In this document: one piece after another, positions 1 through 6,275 of the stretch
How the letters are laid out: each line of letters starts with the position of its first letter
Numbering within the stretch: the stretch's first letter is position 1
The notes under the pieces: generated by a model
The model's database searches: none
What the model saw: the letters and a program-made list of their open reading frames with translations, nothing else
What the model was told of the DNA's origin: nothing
Translations under genes and position numbers: made by a program
Source of the DNA: an uncultured Clostridium sp.
GTDB lineage: Bacteria; Bacillota_A; Clostridia; TANB77; CAG-508
Direction: 5' to 3'
DNA: 6,808 nucleotides
Assembly (NCBI GenBank): GCA_938045355.1
Contig: CALIMU010000142.1
Coordinates: 1 to 6,808, forward strand

Positions 1-24
1 GGCTTTTAAAAGGCCTATTTTTTC
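1..24 (+). terminator. Probable rho-independent terminator of an upstream gene
   Basis: GGC at 1-3 can pair with GCC at 13-15 around a TTTTAAAA centre, followed by a T-rich run at 16-24. The 5' arm may be cut by the window edge, so the full stem cannot be judged. It probably ends a gene to the left and isolates the operon that begins at 103. Confidence 0.45.
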
Positions 25-40
25 TATATTATTAATATTT

Positions 41-75
41 TAGTTATAGTAAAATATTAATAATTGATATATAAT
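41..75 (+). promoter_or_regulatory. Possible promoter of the glycerophosphodiesterase-pta operon
   Basis: A perfect TATAAT lies at 70-75, 27 bases before the start codon at 103. The expected -35 position (about 47-52) is only a weak match to TTGACA. In DNA this AT-rich such boxes arise by chance, so the call rests mostly on position, between a terminator and a gene start. No other regulatory element is visible in 25-102. Confidence 0.3.
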
Positions 76-102
76 ACTATTATATTAGGATAGGGGAAAA
101 CA

Positions 103-1901
103 ATGGGAAAAACCAAAAAAAATACAAATGAATGTATTAAAGTTTTAGAAACAGTAAAATTAGCTTTAGCACATATAAATAAATATAAGCTAATTTATTT
201 TATAAATGCATCAATATTACAAATATTTATAACAATAGTAGGTAAGTTTTTACTTCGGAGGAGTATTTAAACTTATATTACTTTCTATAAAACAGATTAA
301 TTTAAATCAAAAAACATTATTACTTATATTATCAAATCCAGTAAGTATATTATTATCAATGGTATATGTACTTATATTTGCGTTTTTTGTATATTTAGAA
401 TTTTCACTACTTACACTTATGATTTATGGTAGTATAAACAATAATCATTTTTCGTGGAAGACAGCAGTAAAAAAGACATTATTTAAAACAAGAAAACTAT
501 TTGGACCACAAATGATATTATTTATACTATATATATTGGCAATAATACCAATTTCAAATCTAGGATTAAATAGTATTATTTTGGAAAAAATACATATACC
601 AGATTTTCTTATAGCAGAAGGGACAAAAACAGGTTTAGGTTTTATACTTATATCTGCAGCATATATAATACTTATATATATAAATTATAGGCTGTTTTTT
701 TTACTTCCACTTGTTGCAAGTAATAATAATTCACTTTTTAAAAATTCACTTTTAAGTTTAAAAATAACAAAAATTGAAAAACTTAGAGTTCCACTTACAT
801 TTTTAGTTATAGGAATATTATTATTTGGGATGTATTTAATTACAGGATTTTTAATTACAATTATATTTAATATTATAGATCCACAAGCTAAAAATATGAT
901 TTTAACCTTAATATTTACTACAATAATTAAAGTATTAAAACTTATGTTTATACTTTTTACTAAAATTGCAATGATAACAGCAATTGTTGTTATAATAGAA
1001 AAAAATAAGGCATTTGCAGATGATATTGTAAACCATACACCAGAAGATAGTTTTAAAACAAAAACTAGAATATTTTGGGGAATCATCATCCTTATAGGAT
1101 ATATTATATATAATGGACTTTTAATTACAAATAATGAGCTAAATGAATCAGTATATGCAATATCACATAGAGGTGATGTTACAAATGCAGTTGAAAATTC
1201 TTTAGAGGCACTTGAAAATGCAAACAAAAAAGGGGCAGATTTTGTTGAAATGGATATTGTTTTAACAAAAGATAATAAGTTTGTAGTATCACATGATTTT
1301 AATTTAAAAAGACTTGGAAATAAGAATTCATATATACGTAATTTAAATTTAAATGAAATAGATGGTGTAAGAACAAGACAAAATGGATTTGAAAGTGAAT
1401 TCATATCTTTTGATAAATATGCTAAGAAGGCAAAACAACTTCGGACAAAAATTATTAGTTGAAGTAAAAATGTATGGTAGAGAACCAAGTAATATGGCAA
1501 ATATAGTTGCAGATAAATTTAAAGAGTTAGGTATTGAAAAAGACTGTATGGTAGTTTCATTTGATCTTAAATTAATGGAAGAAGTTAAAAAGATATTACC
1601 AGAATTAAAGACAGGATATATAATGCCACTTCTTTTGGGAGACCTTCCAGATACAAATGTTGATTTTTATGCATTAGAAGATTTTTCATATAATGAGAAA
1701 ATTGCAATACAAGCAAAGATTAAAAAGAAGAAACTTTTGATATGGACTGTAAATGATATTATAAAAATAAGGAAATATTTAAGACAACCTGTAGATGGAA
1801 TAATAACAGATGAACTTGAAGAATTAAAGGAAGAAAAGAAATATCTTAAAGAAAATAATACATATTTTGATAAATATATAAGGATTATAACAAATGTATA
1901 A
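103..1901 (+). CDS. Membrane-anchored glycerophosphodiester phosphodiesterase, read through two +1 frameshifts
   Basis: The family hydrolyses glycerophosphodiesters to glycerol-3-phosphate and an alcohol. The ATG at 103 follows AGGGG (92-96) by 6 bases. Three open pieces in three frames join into one protein: 103-255 (51 codons), 257-1441 (395) and 1443-1901 (152 plus stop), 598 aa in all, a normal length for membrane-type GDPDs. Residues about 35-345 hold roughly seven or eight very hydrophobic segments (GPDPase_memb-like). The GDPD domain follows, with ISHRGD (H355), VEMD (E382, D384), SHD (H397-D398), VEVK (E453), WTVND and GIITD. E382, D384 and E453 match the metal ligands of the family. 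E453 lies after the second shift, so unshifted translation cannot give an active enzyme. Without shifting, translation stops at 268-270 or 1460-1462. The gene runs into pta with a 25-base gap. The alternative is a pseudogene with two single-base insertions, but motifs are intact in all three pieces. Confidence 0.8.
253..259 (+). other. Candidate +1 ribosomal frameshift site 1, CTT-CGG-A
   Basis: In the frame set by the ATG at 103 the codons read CTT (253-255), CGG (256-258), then stop TAA at 268-270. Skipping C256 gives CTT then GGA and continues as GGVFKLILL into a frame open to 1441. The heptamer is identical to the one at 1439-1445. It has the same architecture as Ty1 CUU-AGG-C and prfB CUU-UGA-C, where a Leu tRNA on CUU slips one base forward while the A site is slow. 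Slippage here would move it from CUU to UUC. No prfB-like Shine-Dalgarno stands immediately upstream; GTAGGTAAG at 239-247 is a weak purine patch. Removing one T from 247-251 would also restore the frame. Confidence 0.55.
1439..1445 (+). other. Candidate +1 ribosomal frameshift site 2, CTT-CGG-A
   Basis: In the frame open from 257 the codons read CAA (1436-1438), CTT (1439-1441), CGG (1442-1444), and the frame ends at TGA 1460-1462. Skipping C1442 gives Q-L-G-Q-K-L-L-V-E-V-K, which restores the GDPD pattern leading to the metal-ligand Glu (E453). The heptamer matches site 1 base for base. AAGAAGG at 1424-1430 lies 8 bases upstream and could act as a weak internal Shine-Dalgarno, though the spacing is longer than in prfB. 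No strong downstream stem-loop is evident in this AT-rich stretch. Confidence 0.55.
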
Positions 1902-1926
1902 TATATAATCCTAAAAAGGAGTGATT

Positions 1927-2976
1927 ATGAGTAAACTTATAACTAAAATACAAAATAGGCTAAAGAATAAAATAAAAAAAACAATTATACTGCCAGAAGC
2001 AGAGGATGAAAGGGTGTTAAAAGCGGTACTTAGGGTATTAGAAGATGGTATAGTTAATATTATTCTTGTAGGAAATAATGATAAAATATTAAAAGATTTA
2101 AATAATGACAATGTTAATGAAAAAAGTTTAGATATATATAGATATATCAAAGATAGAAGTTTAAAAATATATGATGTAGAAAAAGAAGAAACATTATATA
2201 ACAAACTTTCTACATACCTATATGATTTAAGAAAACACAAAGGTTTAACTCTAGAAGAAGCAGAAAAGCTTGCAAAAGATGAAGTGTATTTTGGTATACT
2301 TATGCTTAAAAAAGGACTTGCAGATGGACTTGTATCTGGTGCTATACATTCAACAAAAGATACATTAAGACCAACACTTCAAATAATAGGTGTAGATAAG
2401 AATAAGAGTAATATTGTATCATCATTTTTTATAATGGAAATGCCTGAAAATAGGGATAATACTAAAAATATATTAAAATATGATGAATATATATTCTCAG
2501 ATGCTGGGCTTGTAGAAAATCCTACAGAAGACCAATTAGTAGATATTGCAAAAGCATCAAGAAATAGTTATGAAAATATAATAGGTGAAACTAGCTATAC
2601 TGCGATGTTATCATATTCTACAATGGGAAGTGCTTCATCACCTTTAGTAGAAAAGGTTCAAAATGCTACAAGAAAGTTAAAGGAAGAAAATATACCTAAT
2701 GTAGATGGTGAATTACAATTAGATGCAGCAATAATGGAAGATATTGCTAAAAGTAAAGCAAAGGGAAGTATGGTTGCAGGTAAAGCAAATACACTAATAT
2801 TTCCAGACCTTAATGCAGGTAATATTGGGTATAAGCTTGTACAAAGATTTGCAAATGCTAATGCATATGGTCCATTATGTCAAGGACTAAATATACCTGT
2901 AAATGACCTATCAAGAGGTAGTACAGTAGATGATATTTATGGTGTTATATATATAACAGCAGTGCAAAGTAATTAA
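1927..2976 (+). CDS. pta: Phosphate acetyltransferase
   Basis: Pta interconverts acetyl-CoA plus phosphate and acetyl phosphate plus CoA in the cytoplasm. With AckA it forms the acetate/ATP pathway. The protein is 349 aa, the length of the short, single-domain bacterial Pta. Visible family signatures are LPEAEDERVLKAV near the N-terminus, SGAIHSTKDTLRPTLQII, STMGSASS (S231-T232-M233-G234), DGELQLDAAI, NTLIFPDLNAGNIGYKLVQR (from N288) and GPLCQGLNIPVNDLSRGSTVDDI at the C-terminus. I chose the ATG at 1927: AGGAG at 1917-1921 precedes it by 5 bases. A GTG at 1921 in the same frame overlaps that ribosome binding site and is unlikely. It sits 25 bases after the glycerophosphodiesterase gene, apparently in one operon. 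The usual partner ackA is not in the window. No truncation or odd residue is seen. Confidence 0.95.
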   Translation: MSKLITKIQNRLKNKIKKTIILPEAEDERVLKAVLRVLEDGIVNIILVGNNDKILKDLNNDNVNEKSLDIYRYIKDRSLKIYDVEKEETLYNKLSTYLYDLRKHKGLTLEEAEKLAKDEVYFGILMLKKGLADGLVSGAIHSTKDTLRPTLQIIGVDKNKSNIVSSFFIMEMPENRDNTKNILKYDEYIFSDAGLVENPTEDQLVDIAKASRNSYENIIGETSYTAMLSYSTMGSASSPLVEKVQNATRKLKEENIPNVDGELQLDAAIMEDIAKSKAKGSMVAGKANTLIFPDLNAGNIGYKLVQRFANANAYGPLCQGLNIPVNDLSRGSTVDDIYGVIYITAVQSN

Positions 2977-3028
2977 AGAAATAAAAAGAAAAAAAGTAAT
3001 AGAAGAAACAAAAGAAAAGAGGAAAAGT

Positions 3029-3598
3029 ATGAAAAATATATTAATAATAGTAGGAAGTTTAAGAAAAAATGGATTCAACTATAATCTAGCAAAAGAAATA
3101 CAAGATAAGATAGTAAATGAAATAACTCCACAAATGGAAGAAAGTGATAAATATGATGTAAGGATGCTTGATTATGCAAATCTTCCAATGTTTTCACAAG
3201 ATATAGAGTTTGATGGGAATAAGGAAGTAAAAAACTTGAGAGATAATTTGAAATGGGCTAATAAGATAATAATAGTATCTGCAGAATATAATCATAGTTA
3301 TCCAGGAGTACTTAAAAATATGCTTGATTGGGCATCTAGAAAGGAAATAAGGGAGTTTGGAGCACCAGAATATATACAAGGCAAGAGAGTATATCTAACA
3401 GGTGTTTCAGGAGAATCTAAAGCAAGTTATGTTATATCTGAACTTACAAACCTTTTAACATTTATGCAAATGAGTGTATCTACAAGTTCTATTGGTGCGG
3501 GACTACAACCTGAAGCCTTCACTACAGGTAAATATTTAATTAATGAAGAAGATAGAGAAAAGATATTAGGAAATATTTGCCTATTTATAGCAGAGTAA
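3029..3598 (+). CDS. NAD(P)H-dependent FMN reductase-family flavoprotein
   Basis: A 189-aa flavodoxin-like-fold protein of the NADPH-dependent FMN reductase / quinone reductase family, probably cytosolic. The N-terminus KNILIIVGSLRKNGFNYNLA gives the first beta strand and the GSLR phosphate-binding loop for FMN. The EYNHSYPGVLKNMLDWAS stretch in mid-protein is the second diagnostic motif, near the flavin ring. Further on, GVSGESKASYVISELTNLL fits the rest of the fold. The physiological electron acceptor (FMN, quinone, azo compound, chromate) cannot be told from sequence. AGAGG at 3018-3022 stands 6 bases before the ATG. The 52-base gap after pta is almost entirely purine on this strand and contains no terminator, so cotranscription with pta is likely. 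Confidence 0.88.
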   Translation: MKNILIIVGSLRKNGFNYNLAKEIQDKIVNEITPQMEESDKYDVRMLDYANLPMFSQDIEFDGNKEVKNLRDNLKWANKIIIVSAEYNHSYPGVLKNMLDWASRKEIREFGAPEYIQGKRVYLTGVSGESKASYVISELTNLLTFMQMSVSTSSIGAGLQPEAFTTGKYLINEEDREKILGNICLFIAE

Positions 3599-3621
3599 AA
3601 AATATATTAAAGGAGTAAAAA

Positions 3622-3990
3622 ATGAGGCTATGGCATGAACAAATTATTCACCTATTACCTAAGAATCAAATACTTGGTCAACATAGAGAATGTTGTGCAC
3701 TTAGGGGAAATGGCTGGAATAAGAAACACAAGACAGTAGATTATGTATTTACATATTCTCCATATAACTTATTCATTTATCATTCTAAAATTATGGATGA
3801 GATGGAAAAAAGAGGATATAGAGTGTCTACAGAGTGGAGAGATAAAAACTATAGGGGAAAGAAAGCAGAAAGTTATTCTAATCTTGAAGAAACAAATATA
3901 TCTACTCCAATTTACAAAGAACATAATAGTGAGTATTTAGCTGAGTGTATAGAGAATTTAGCAGGAAAAGGGATTAAGTTGGAAATATAG
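3622..3990 (+). CDS. Small protein of the pyrimidine-dimer DNA glycosylase (T4 endonuclease V-like) family
   Basis: A 122-aa protein of the family annotated as pyrimidine dimer DNA glycosylase (Pyr_excise type), a common single-copy gene in low-GC Bacillota. The N-terminus MRLWHEQIIHLLPKNQILGQ is followed by HREC, ALRGNGWNKKHKTVDYVF, then YSPYNLFIYHSKIMDEMEKRGY and a basic loop. R22-E23 fall at the same positions as Arg22 and catalytic Glu23 of T4 endonuclease V. The N-terminal Thr2 whose amino group forms the Schiff base in T4 is absent: residue 2 is Arg. DNA-repair activity is therefore a family-level inference and not shown by the residues. AGGAG at 3611-3615 lies 6 bases before the ATG, and the gap to the reductase gene is 23 bases, so it is probably in the same operon. 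Confidence 0.75.
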   Translation: MRLWHEQIIHLLPKNQILGQHRECCALRGNGWNKKHKTVDYVFTYSPYNLFIYHSKIMDEMEKRGYRVSTEWRDKNYRGKKAESYSNLEETNISTPIYKEHNSEYLAECIENLAGKGIKLEI

Positions 3991-4012
3991 AGAGATAATA
4001 GTAGGAGAAAAA

Positions 4013-4075
4013 ATGAGTAATTTAGAATTAATACAAGGGTCATGTGCAGACCAAATTGTAGATGTAGTTATGTAA
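4013..4075 (+). pseudogene. Truncated 5' end of a macro-domain (ADP-ribose-binding) gene
   Basis: Twenty codons, MSNLELIQGSCADQIVDVVM then TAA. The start has a good ribosome binding site (AGGAG at 4003-4007, 5 bases upstream) and lies 22 bases after the preceding gene. The residues resemble the N-terminus of bacterial macro-domain proteins (pattern LELIQGSCADQ-VDAIVNAAN). The family needs the NAAN segment and well over 100 more residues, none of which follow in any frame I can see. A terminator begins 21 bases after the stop. It looks like a remnant of the last gene of the operon. A genuine 20-residue peptide is possible but less likely. Confidence 0.5.
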
Positions 4076-4096
4076 TTGACAAATATTATTTCATAT

Positions 4097-4120
4097 AAGG
4101 ACCTTAAAAGGTTCTTTTTT
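4097..4120 (+). terminator. Rho-independent terminator ending the pta-containing operon
   Basis: AAGGACC at 4097-4103 pairs with GGTTCTT at 4110-4116 (one G-T pair) over a short TTAAAA loop. The T run continues to 4120, then a T-rich stretch. It lies between the macro-domain stub and the restriction-modification locus, so the two halves of the window are likely separate transcription units. Confidence 0.75.
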
Positions 4121-4223
4121 ATATTACTTTTTTATATTATAAGTAAAAGTACAAATGAATTAGGTTGTTTAATTAAATTAGAGTAATAATATTGTATCAA
4201 ATTAATAAAAAGAGCTAATAATG

Positions 4224-4252
4224 TTTAAAAACGTTAAAATATAATATATAAT
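4224..4252 (+). promoter_or_regulatory. Probable promoter of hsdM
   Basis: TTTAAA (4224-4229) and TATAAT (4247-4252) are spaced by 17 bases, and a second TATAAT overlaps upstream at 4240-4245. The -10 box ends 22 bases before the ATG at 4275. The rest of 4121-4223 contains no gene or structure that I recognise. Confidence 0.5.
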
Positions 4253-4253
4253 G

Positions 4254-4263
4254 TTACGCGTAA
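4254..4263 (+). promoter_or_regulatory. Perfect 10-bp palindrome TTACGCGTAA before hsdM
   Basis: TTACGCGTAA is a perfect palindrome with two CpG steps in a region almost without G or C. It falls between the -10 box (4247-4252) and AGGGG (4264-4268), around the expected transcription start. It could be an operator or a methylation-sensitive site; there is no direct evidence of binding. Confidence 0.3.
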
Positions 4264-4274
4264 AGGGGAATTAA

Positions 4275-5756
4275 ATGAGTATAGAAAAATTAGAAAGTAT
4301 ATTATGGGATTCAGCAAATAAACTACGTGGAGGTATATCGGCATCAGATTATATGCATGTAGTGTTAGGATTAATATTTTTAAAATATCTTTCAGATAAA
4401 TTTGAAGTAAGATATAATGAGTTAGTTAAAGAAGGATTGGGATATGAGAAAGATAAAGATGAATATTCAAAAGATATGATATTTTGGATACCAGAGAAGG
4501 CAAGATGGTCATACATTTCAAAATTTTCTAAATCTGAAGAATTAGGTAAGATACTTGATGAAGCATTTATAGAAATTGAGAAAGAAAACGAGAGCTTAAA
4601 AAATATATTACCTAAAACATATTCAAAATTAGAAATTGATCAAAGAAGACTAGGTGAGCTAATAGATTTATTCACTAATAAGTTAGATACAACTGATGCA
4701 AATGGAGATTTTTTTGGTAAAGTTTATGAATATTTTATGGGGAAATTTTCAAGAAAATTAGGACAAAAAGGTGGTGAATTTTATACACCAAAATGTGTTG
4801 TAGAATTATTAGTAGCAATGATAGAACCGTTTAAAGGGAAAGTATATGACCCGTGTTGTGGATCTGGCGGTATGTTTGTACAATCAGCAGATTTTATAGA
4901 AAAACATCAAGGAAAAATAAATAATATATCTATTTATGGTCAAGAATTAAATGCAACCACATGGAGACTTGCTAAAATGAATCTTGTAATACGAGGAATA
5001 GAAGCAAATATAGGAGATACAAATGGAGATACATTTCATGATGATAAACACAAAACTTTAAGGGCAGATTATATATTAGCAAATCCTCCATTTAATGTTA
5101 AAGATTATGGTCAAGAAAGTCTTTTAGAAGATCCAAGATGGATATATGATGTTCCTCCAGAAGGAAATGCAAATTATGCTTGGATACAACATATGATATC
5201 AAAATTATCACAAAATGGTGTTGCAGGTTTTGTTCTTGCTAATGGAAGTTTATCTACAACTAAAAAACAGGAATATAATATAAGAAAAAAGATGATAGAA
5301 GATGATATTATAGATTGTATAATCACATTACCAGATAAACTATTTTACACAACAGGAATACCTGTATCATTATGGTTTTTAAGAAAAAATAAACAAAAAC
5401 AAAAAGAAAAAATACTTTTTATTGATTTAAGAGAGAAAGGAACTTTAATTGATAGAAAGACAAGAGAATTAAGTGAAGGAGAAATATTAGAAACGGTAAA
5501 TATTTATCACAATTGGATAAATGAAAAAGATTATGAAGACAAAAAAGGATATTGCTATTCAGCAAGGTTAGAAGAAATAATAGAAAATGATTACTCATTA
5601 GTATCAGGTAGATATGTTGGAATAGATGATTCATGTGAAATATCTAAAGAGGAGATAGAAGAGCAAATAAAAACAGTTTCTGAGGAATTAAAAGAATTAT
5701 TAAAGATAAATGATGAATTAACTAAGAGGTTAGAAGATACACTAAGTAATTTCTAA
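4275..5756 (+). CDS. hsdM: Type I restriction-modification system DNA methyltransferase subunit HsdM
   Basis: HsdM transfers a methyl group from S-adenosylmethionine to adenine N6 at the site chosen by HsdS, normally as an M2S complex and with HsdR for cleavage. The protein is 493 aa, typical for the family. Residues about 1-140 form the HsdM_N helical domain (LESILWDSANKLRG, LGLIFLKYLSDKF). GEFYTP at about 167-172 introduces the methyltransferase fold. D192-PCCGSGG is the SAM-binding motif I, and N270-PPF is the catalytic motif IV of N6-adenine methylases. The charged C-terminus from about 455 predicts a coiled coil, where HsdM contacts HsdS. AGGGG at 4264-4268 stands 6 bases before the ATG. 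CGT and CGA arginine codons are used here, unlike in most of the left half. The last 35 bases overlap, antisense, the tail of the silent hsdS cassette. Confidence 0.96.
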   Translation: MSIEKLESILWDSANKLRGGISASDYMHVVLGLIFLKYLSDKFEVRYNELVKEGLGYEKDKDEYSKDMIFWIPEKARWSYISKFSKSEELGKILDEAFIEIEKENESLKNILPKTYSKLEIDQRRLGELIDLFTNKLDTTDANGDFFGKVYEYFMGKFSRKLGQKGGEFYTPKCVVELLVAMIEPFKGKVYDPCCGSGGMFVQSADFIEKHQGKINNISIYGQELNATTWRLAKMNLVIRGIEANIGDTNGDTFHDDKHKTLRADYILANPPFNVKDYGQESLLEDPRWIYDVPPEGNANYAWIQHMISKLSQNGVAGFVLANGSLSTTKKQEYNIRKKMIEDDIIDCIITLPDKLFYTTGIPVSLWFLRKNKQKQKEKILFIDLREKGTLIDRKTRELSEGEILETVNIYHNWINEKDYEDKKGYCYSARLEEIIENDYSLVSGRYVGIDDSCEISKEEIEEQIKTVSEELKELLKINDELTKRLEDTLSNF

Positions 5757-6246
5757 TACTATCAACTATGTGTCGTTGTTCACTTAATGAATGAATGTTT
5801 AAAACTATTGTATTTAATATTTCTTCATTTAATGAAGCCCTTGTACTCATTGGGCAACTGTAAATAATTTGATTTGTAAATTGTTTACTTCTAAACAAAT
5901 ATTGTGCATACTCAGGCAATATAATGCTCTCATTAACTATTGGGCGTAATCTTTTGCAAAATCCATTAAATGTTGCCTTTTCATAATCTTGCAAAGCGAC
6001 ACAACTTTTACCAAGTTCATCTAGTTTTTCACTTGTTCTAGTAACAAACACATCTCCTCGTTTTATGGAAAATCGTTTTATTTCCAAAGGACTTGTATTT
6101 ACTAAATCAATTAGTAAACTTGGAATATGATAGTTATTAAATACAATAGAAAAAGACAAAAATGGATTACCATATCCAAATTGACTTGCTGGCTTTGATA
6201 AACCTGATGTTATAGAATATAATTCTTTTAATTTATATAATTGCAT
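5722..6246 (-). CDS. hsdS: Silent HsdS N-terminal specificity cassette (inverted orientation)
   Basis: A 174-aa HsdS fragment holding one target recognition domain. SGLSKPASQFGYGNPFLSF near residues 13-31, RGDVFVTRTSE in the middle and LSEQRHIVD at the end of the TRD are typical of type I specificity subunits. It begins at ATG 6244-6246 with a strong AGGAG (6252-6256) 5 bases upstream. After IVD the frame leaves HsdS similarity, reads SIRNYLVYLLTS and stops in the antisense of the hsdM end. It therefore lacks the conserved coiled coil and second TRD and is probably stored, not used, in this orientation. Inversion of 5760-6759 would place it on the + strand, in frame with the HsdS continuation after 6759. 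A free half-subunit function cannot be ruled out. Confidence 0.85.
   Translation of the reverse strand: MQLYKLKELYSITSGLSKPASQFGYGNPFLSFSIVFNNYHIPSLLIDLVNTSPLEIKRFSIKRGDVFVTRTSEKLDELGKSCVALQDYEKATFNGFCKRLRPIVNESIILPEYAQYLFRSKQFTNQIIYSCPMSTRASLNEEILNTIVLNIHSLSEQRHIVDSIRNYLVYLLTS
5760..5785 (+). repeat. Left inverted repeat of the hsdS inversion segment
   Basis: A 26-base sequence beginning TATCAACTATG and ending GTTCACTT. It is the exact reverse complement of 6734-6759. It begins 4 bases after the hsdM stop codon and, on the - strand, encodes S-E-Q-R-H-I-V-D of the silent cassette. Flanking bases match only partly on the hsdM side and not on the other side. Confidence 0.92.
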
Positions 6247-6275
6247 AAAAACTCCTTTCAGAAAGTAGGTATAAA
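6247..6275. promoter_or_regulatory. Symmetric hinge carrying both hsdS ribosome binding sites
   Basis: The 29 bases between the two start codons centre on the palindrome CTTTCAGAAAG (6255-6265), almost exactly the midpoint of the invertible segment. To the left, read on the - strand, AGGAG lies 5 bases from its ATG. To the right AGTAGGT lies near the + ATG. The gap is too short for two complete promoters, so transcription must come from outside it. Confidence 0.6.

Noticed and set aside
247..251. T5 run as a simple homopolymer indel explaining the first frame break
   Set aside because: Removing one T would restore the frame (KFYFGGV), so it is possible, but it does not explain why the second break, which has no T run, carries the same CTTCGGA heptamer 4 bases-scale away from its own break. 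Kept only as the alternative.
256..1444. CGG reassigned to another amino acid (as reported for Trp or Gln in some Bacillota) instead of frameshifting
   Set aside because: Reading CGG as any amino acid leaves the stops at 268-270 and 1460-1462 in frame, so reassignment alone cannot rescue the gene. CGG could still be unassigned.
685..1500. Long antisense open frame on the - strand
   Set aside because: It mirrors the AT-rich membrane-protein coding sequence, has no recognisable family or convincing ribosome binding site, and crosses the second frame break of a clearly homologous sense gene.
1383..1901. Separate gene beginning at ATG 1383
   Set aside because: No ribosome binding site precedes 1383, and the first 20 codons overlap the GDPD gene in another frame without family similarity. 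Similarity starts only at GGA 1443, at the heptamer, so this is the third piece of the same protein.
1911..2240. Antisense open frame over the start of pta
   Set aside because: Low-complexity product made by the reverse of an AT-rich gene; pta on the other strand is unambiguous.
2977..3028. Purine-only spacer between pta and the reductase gene as a regulatory RNA or riboswitch
   Set aside because: It is almost purely A and G on one strand and cannot fold on itself; best read as a plain leader with a ribosome binding site.
5419..5634. Short antisense open frame inside hsdM
   Set aside because: Leu/His-rich shadow of hsdM codons, with no independent support.
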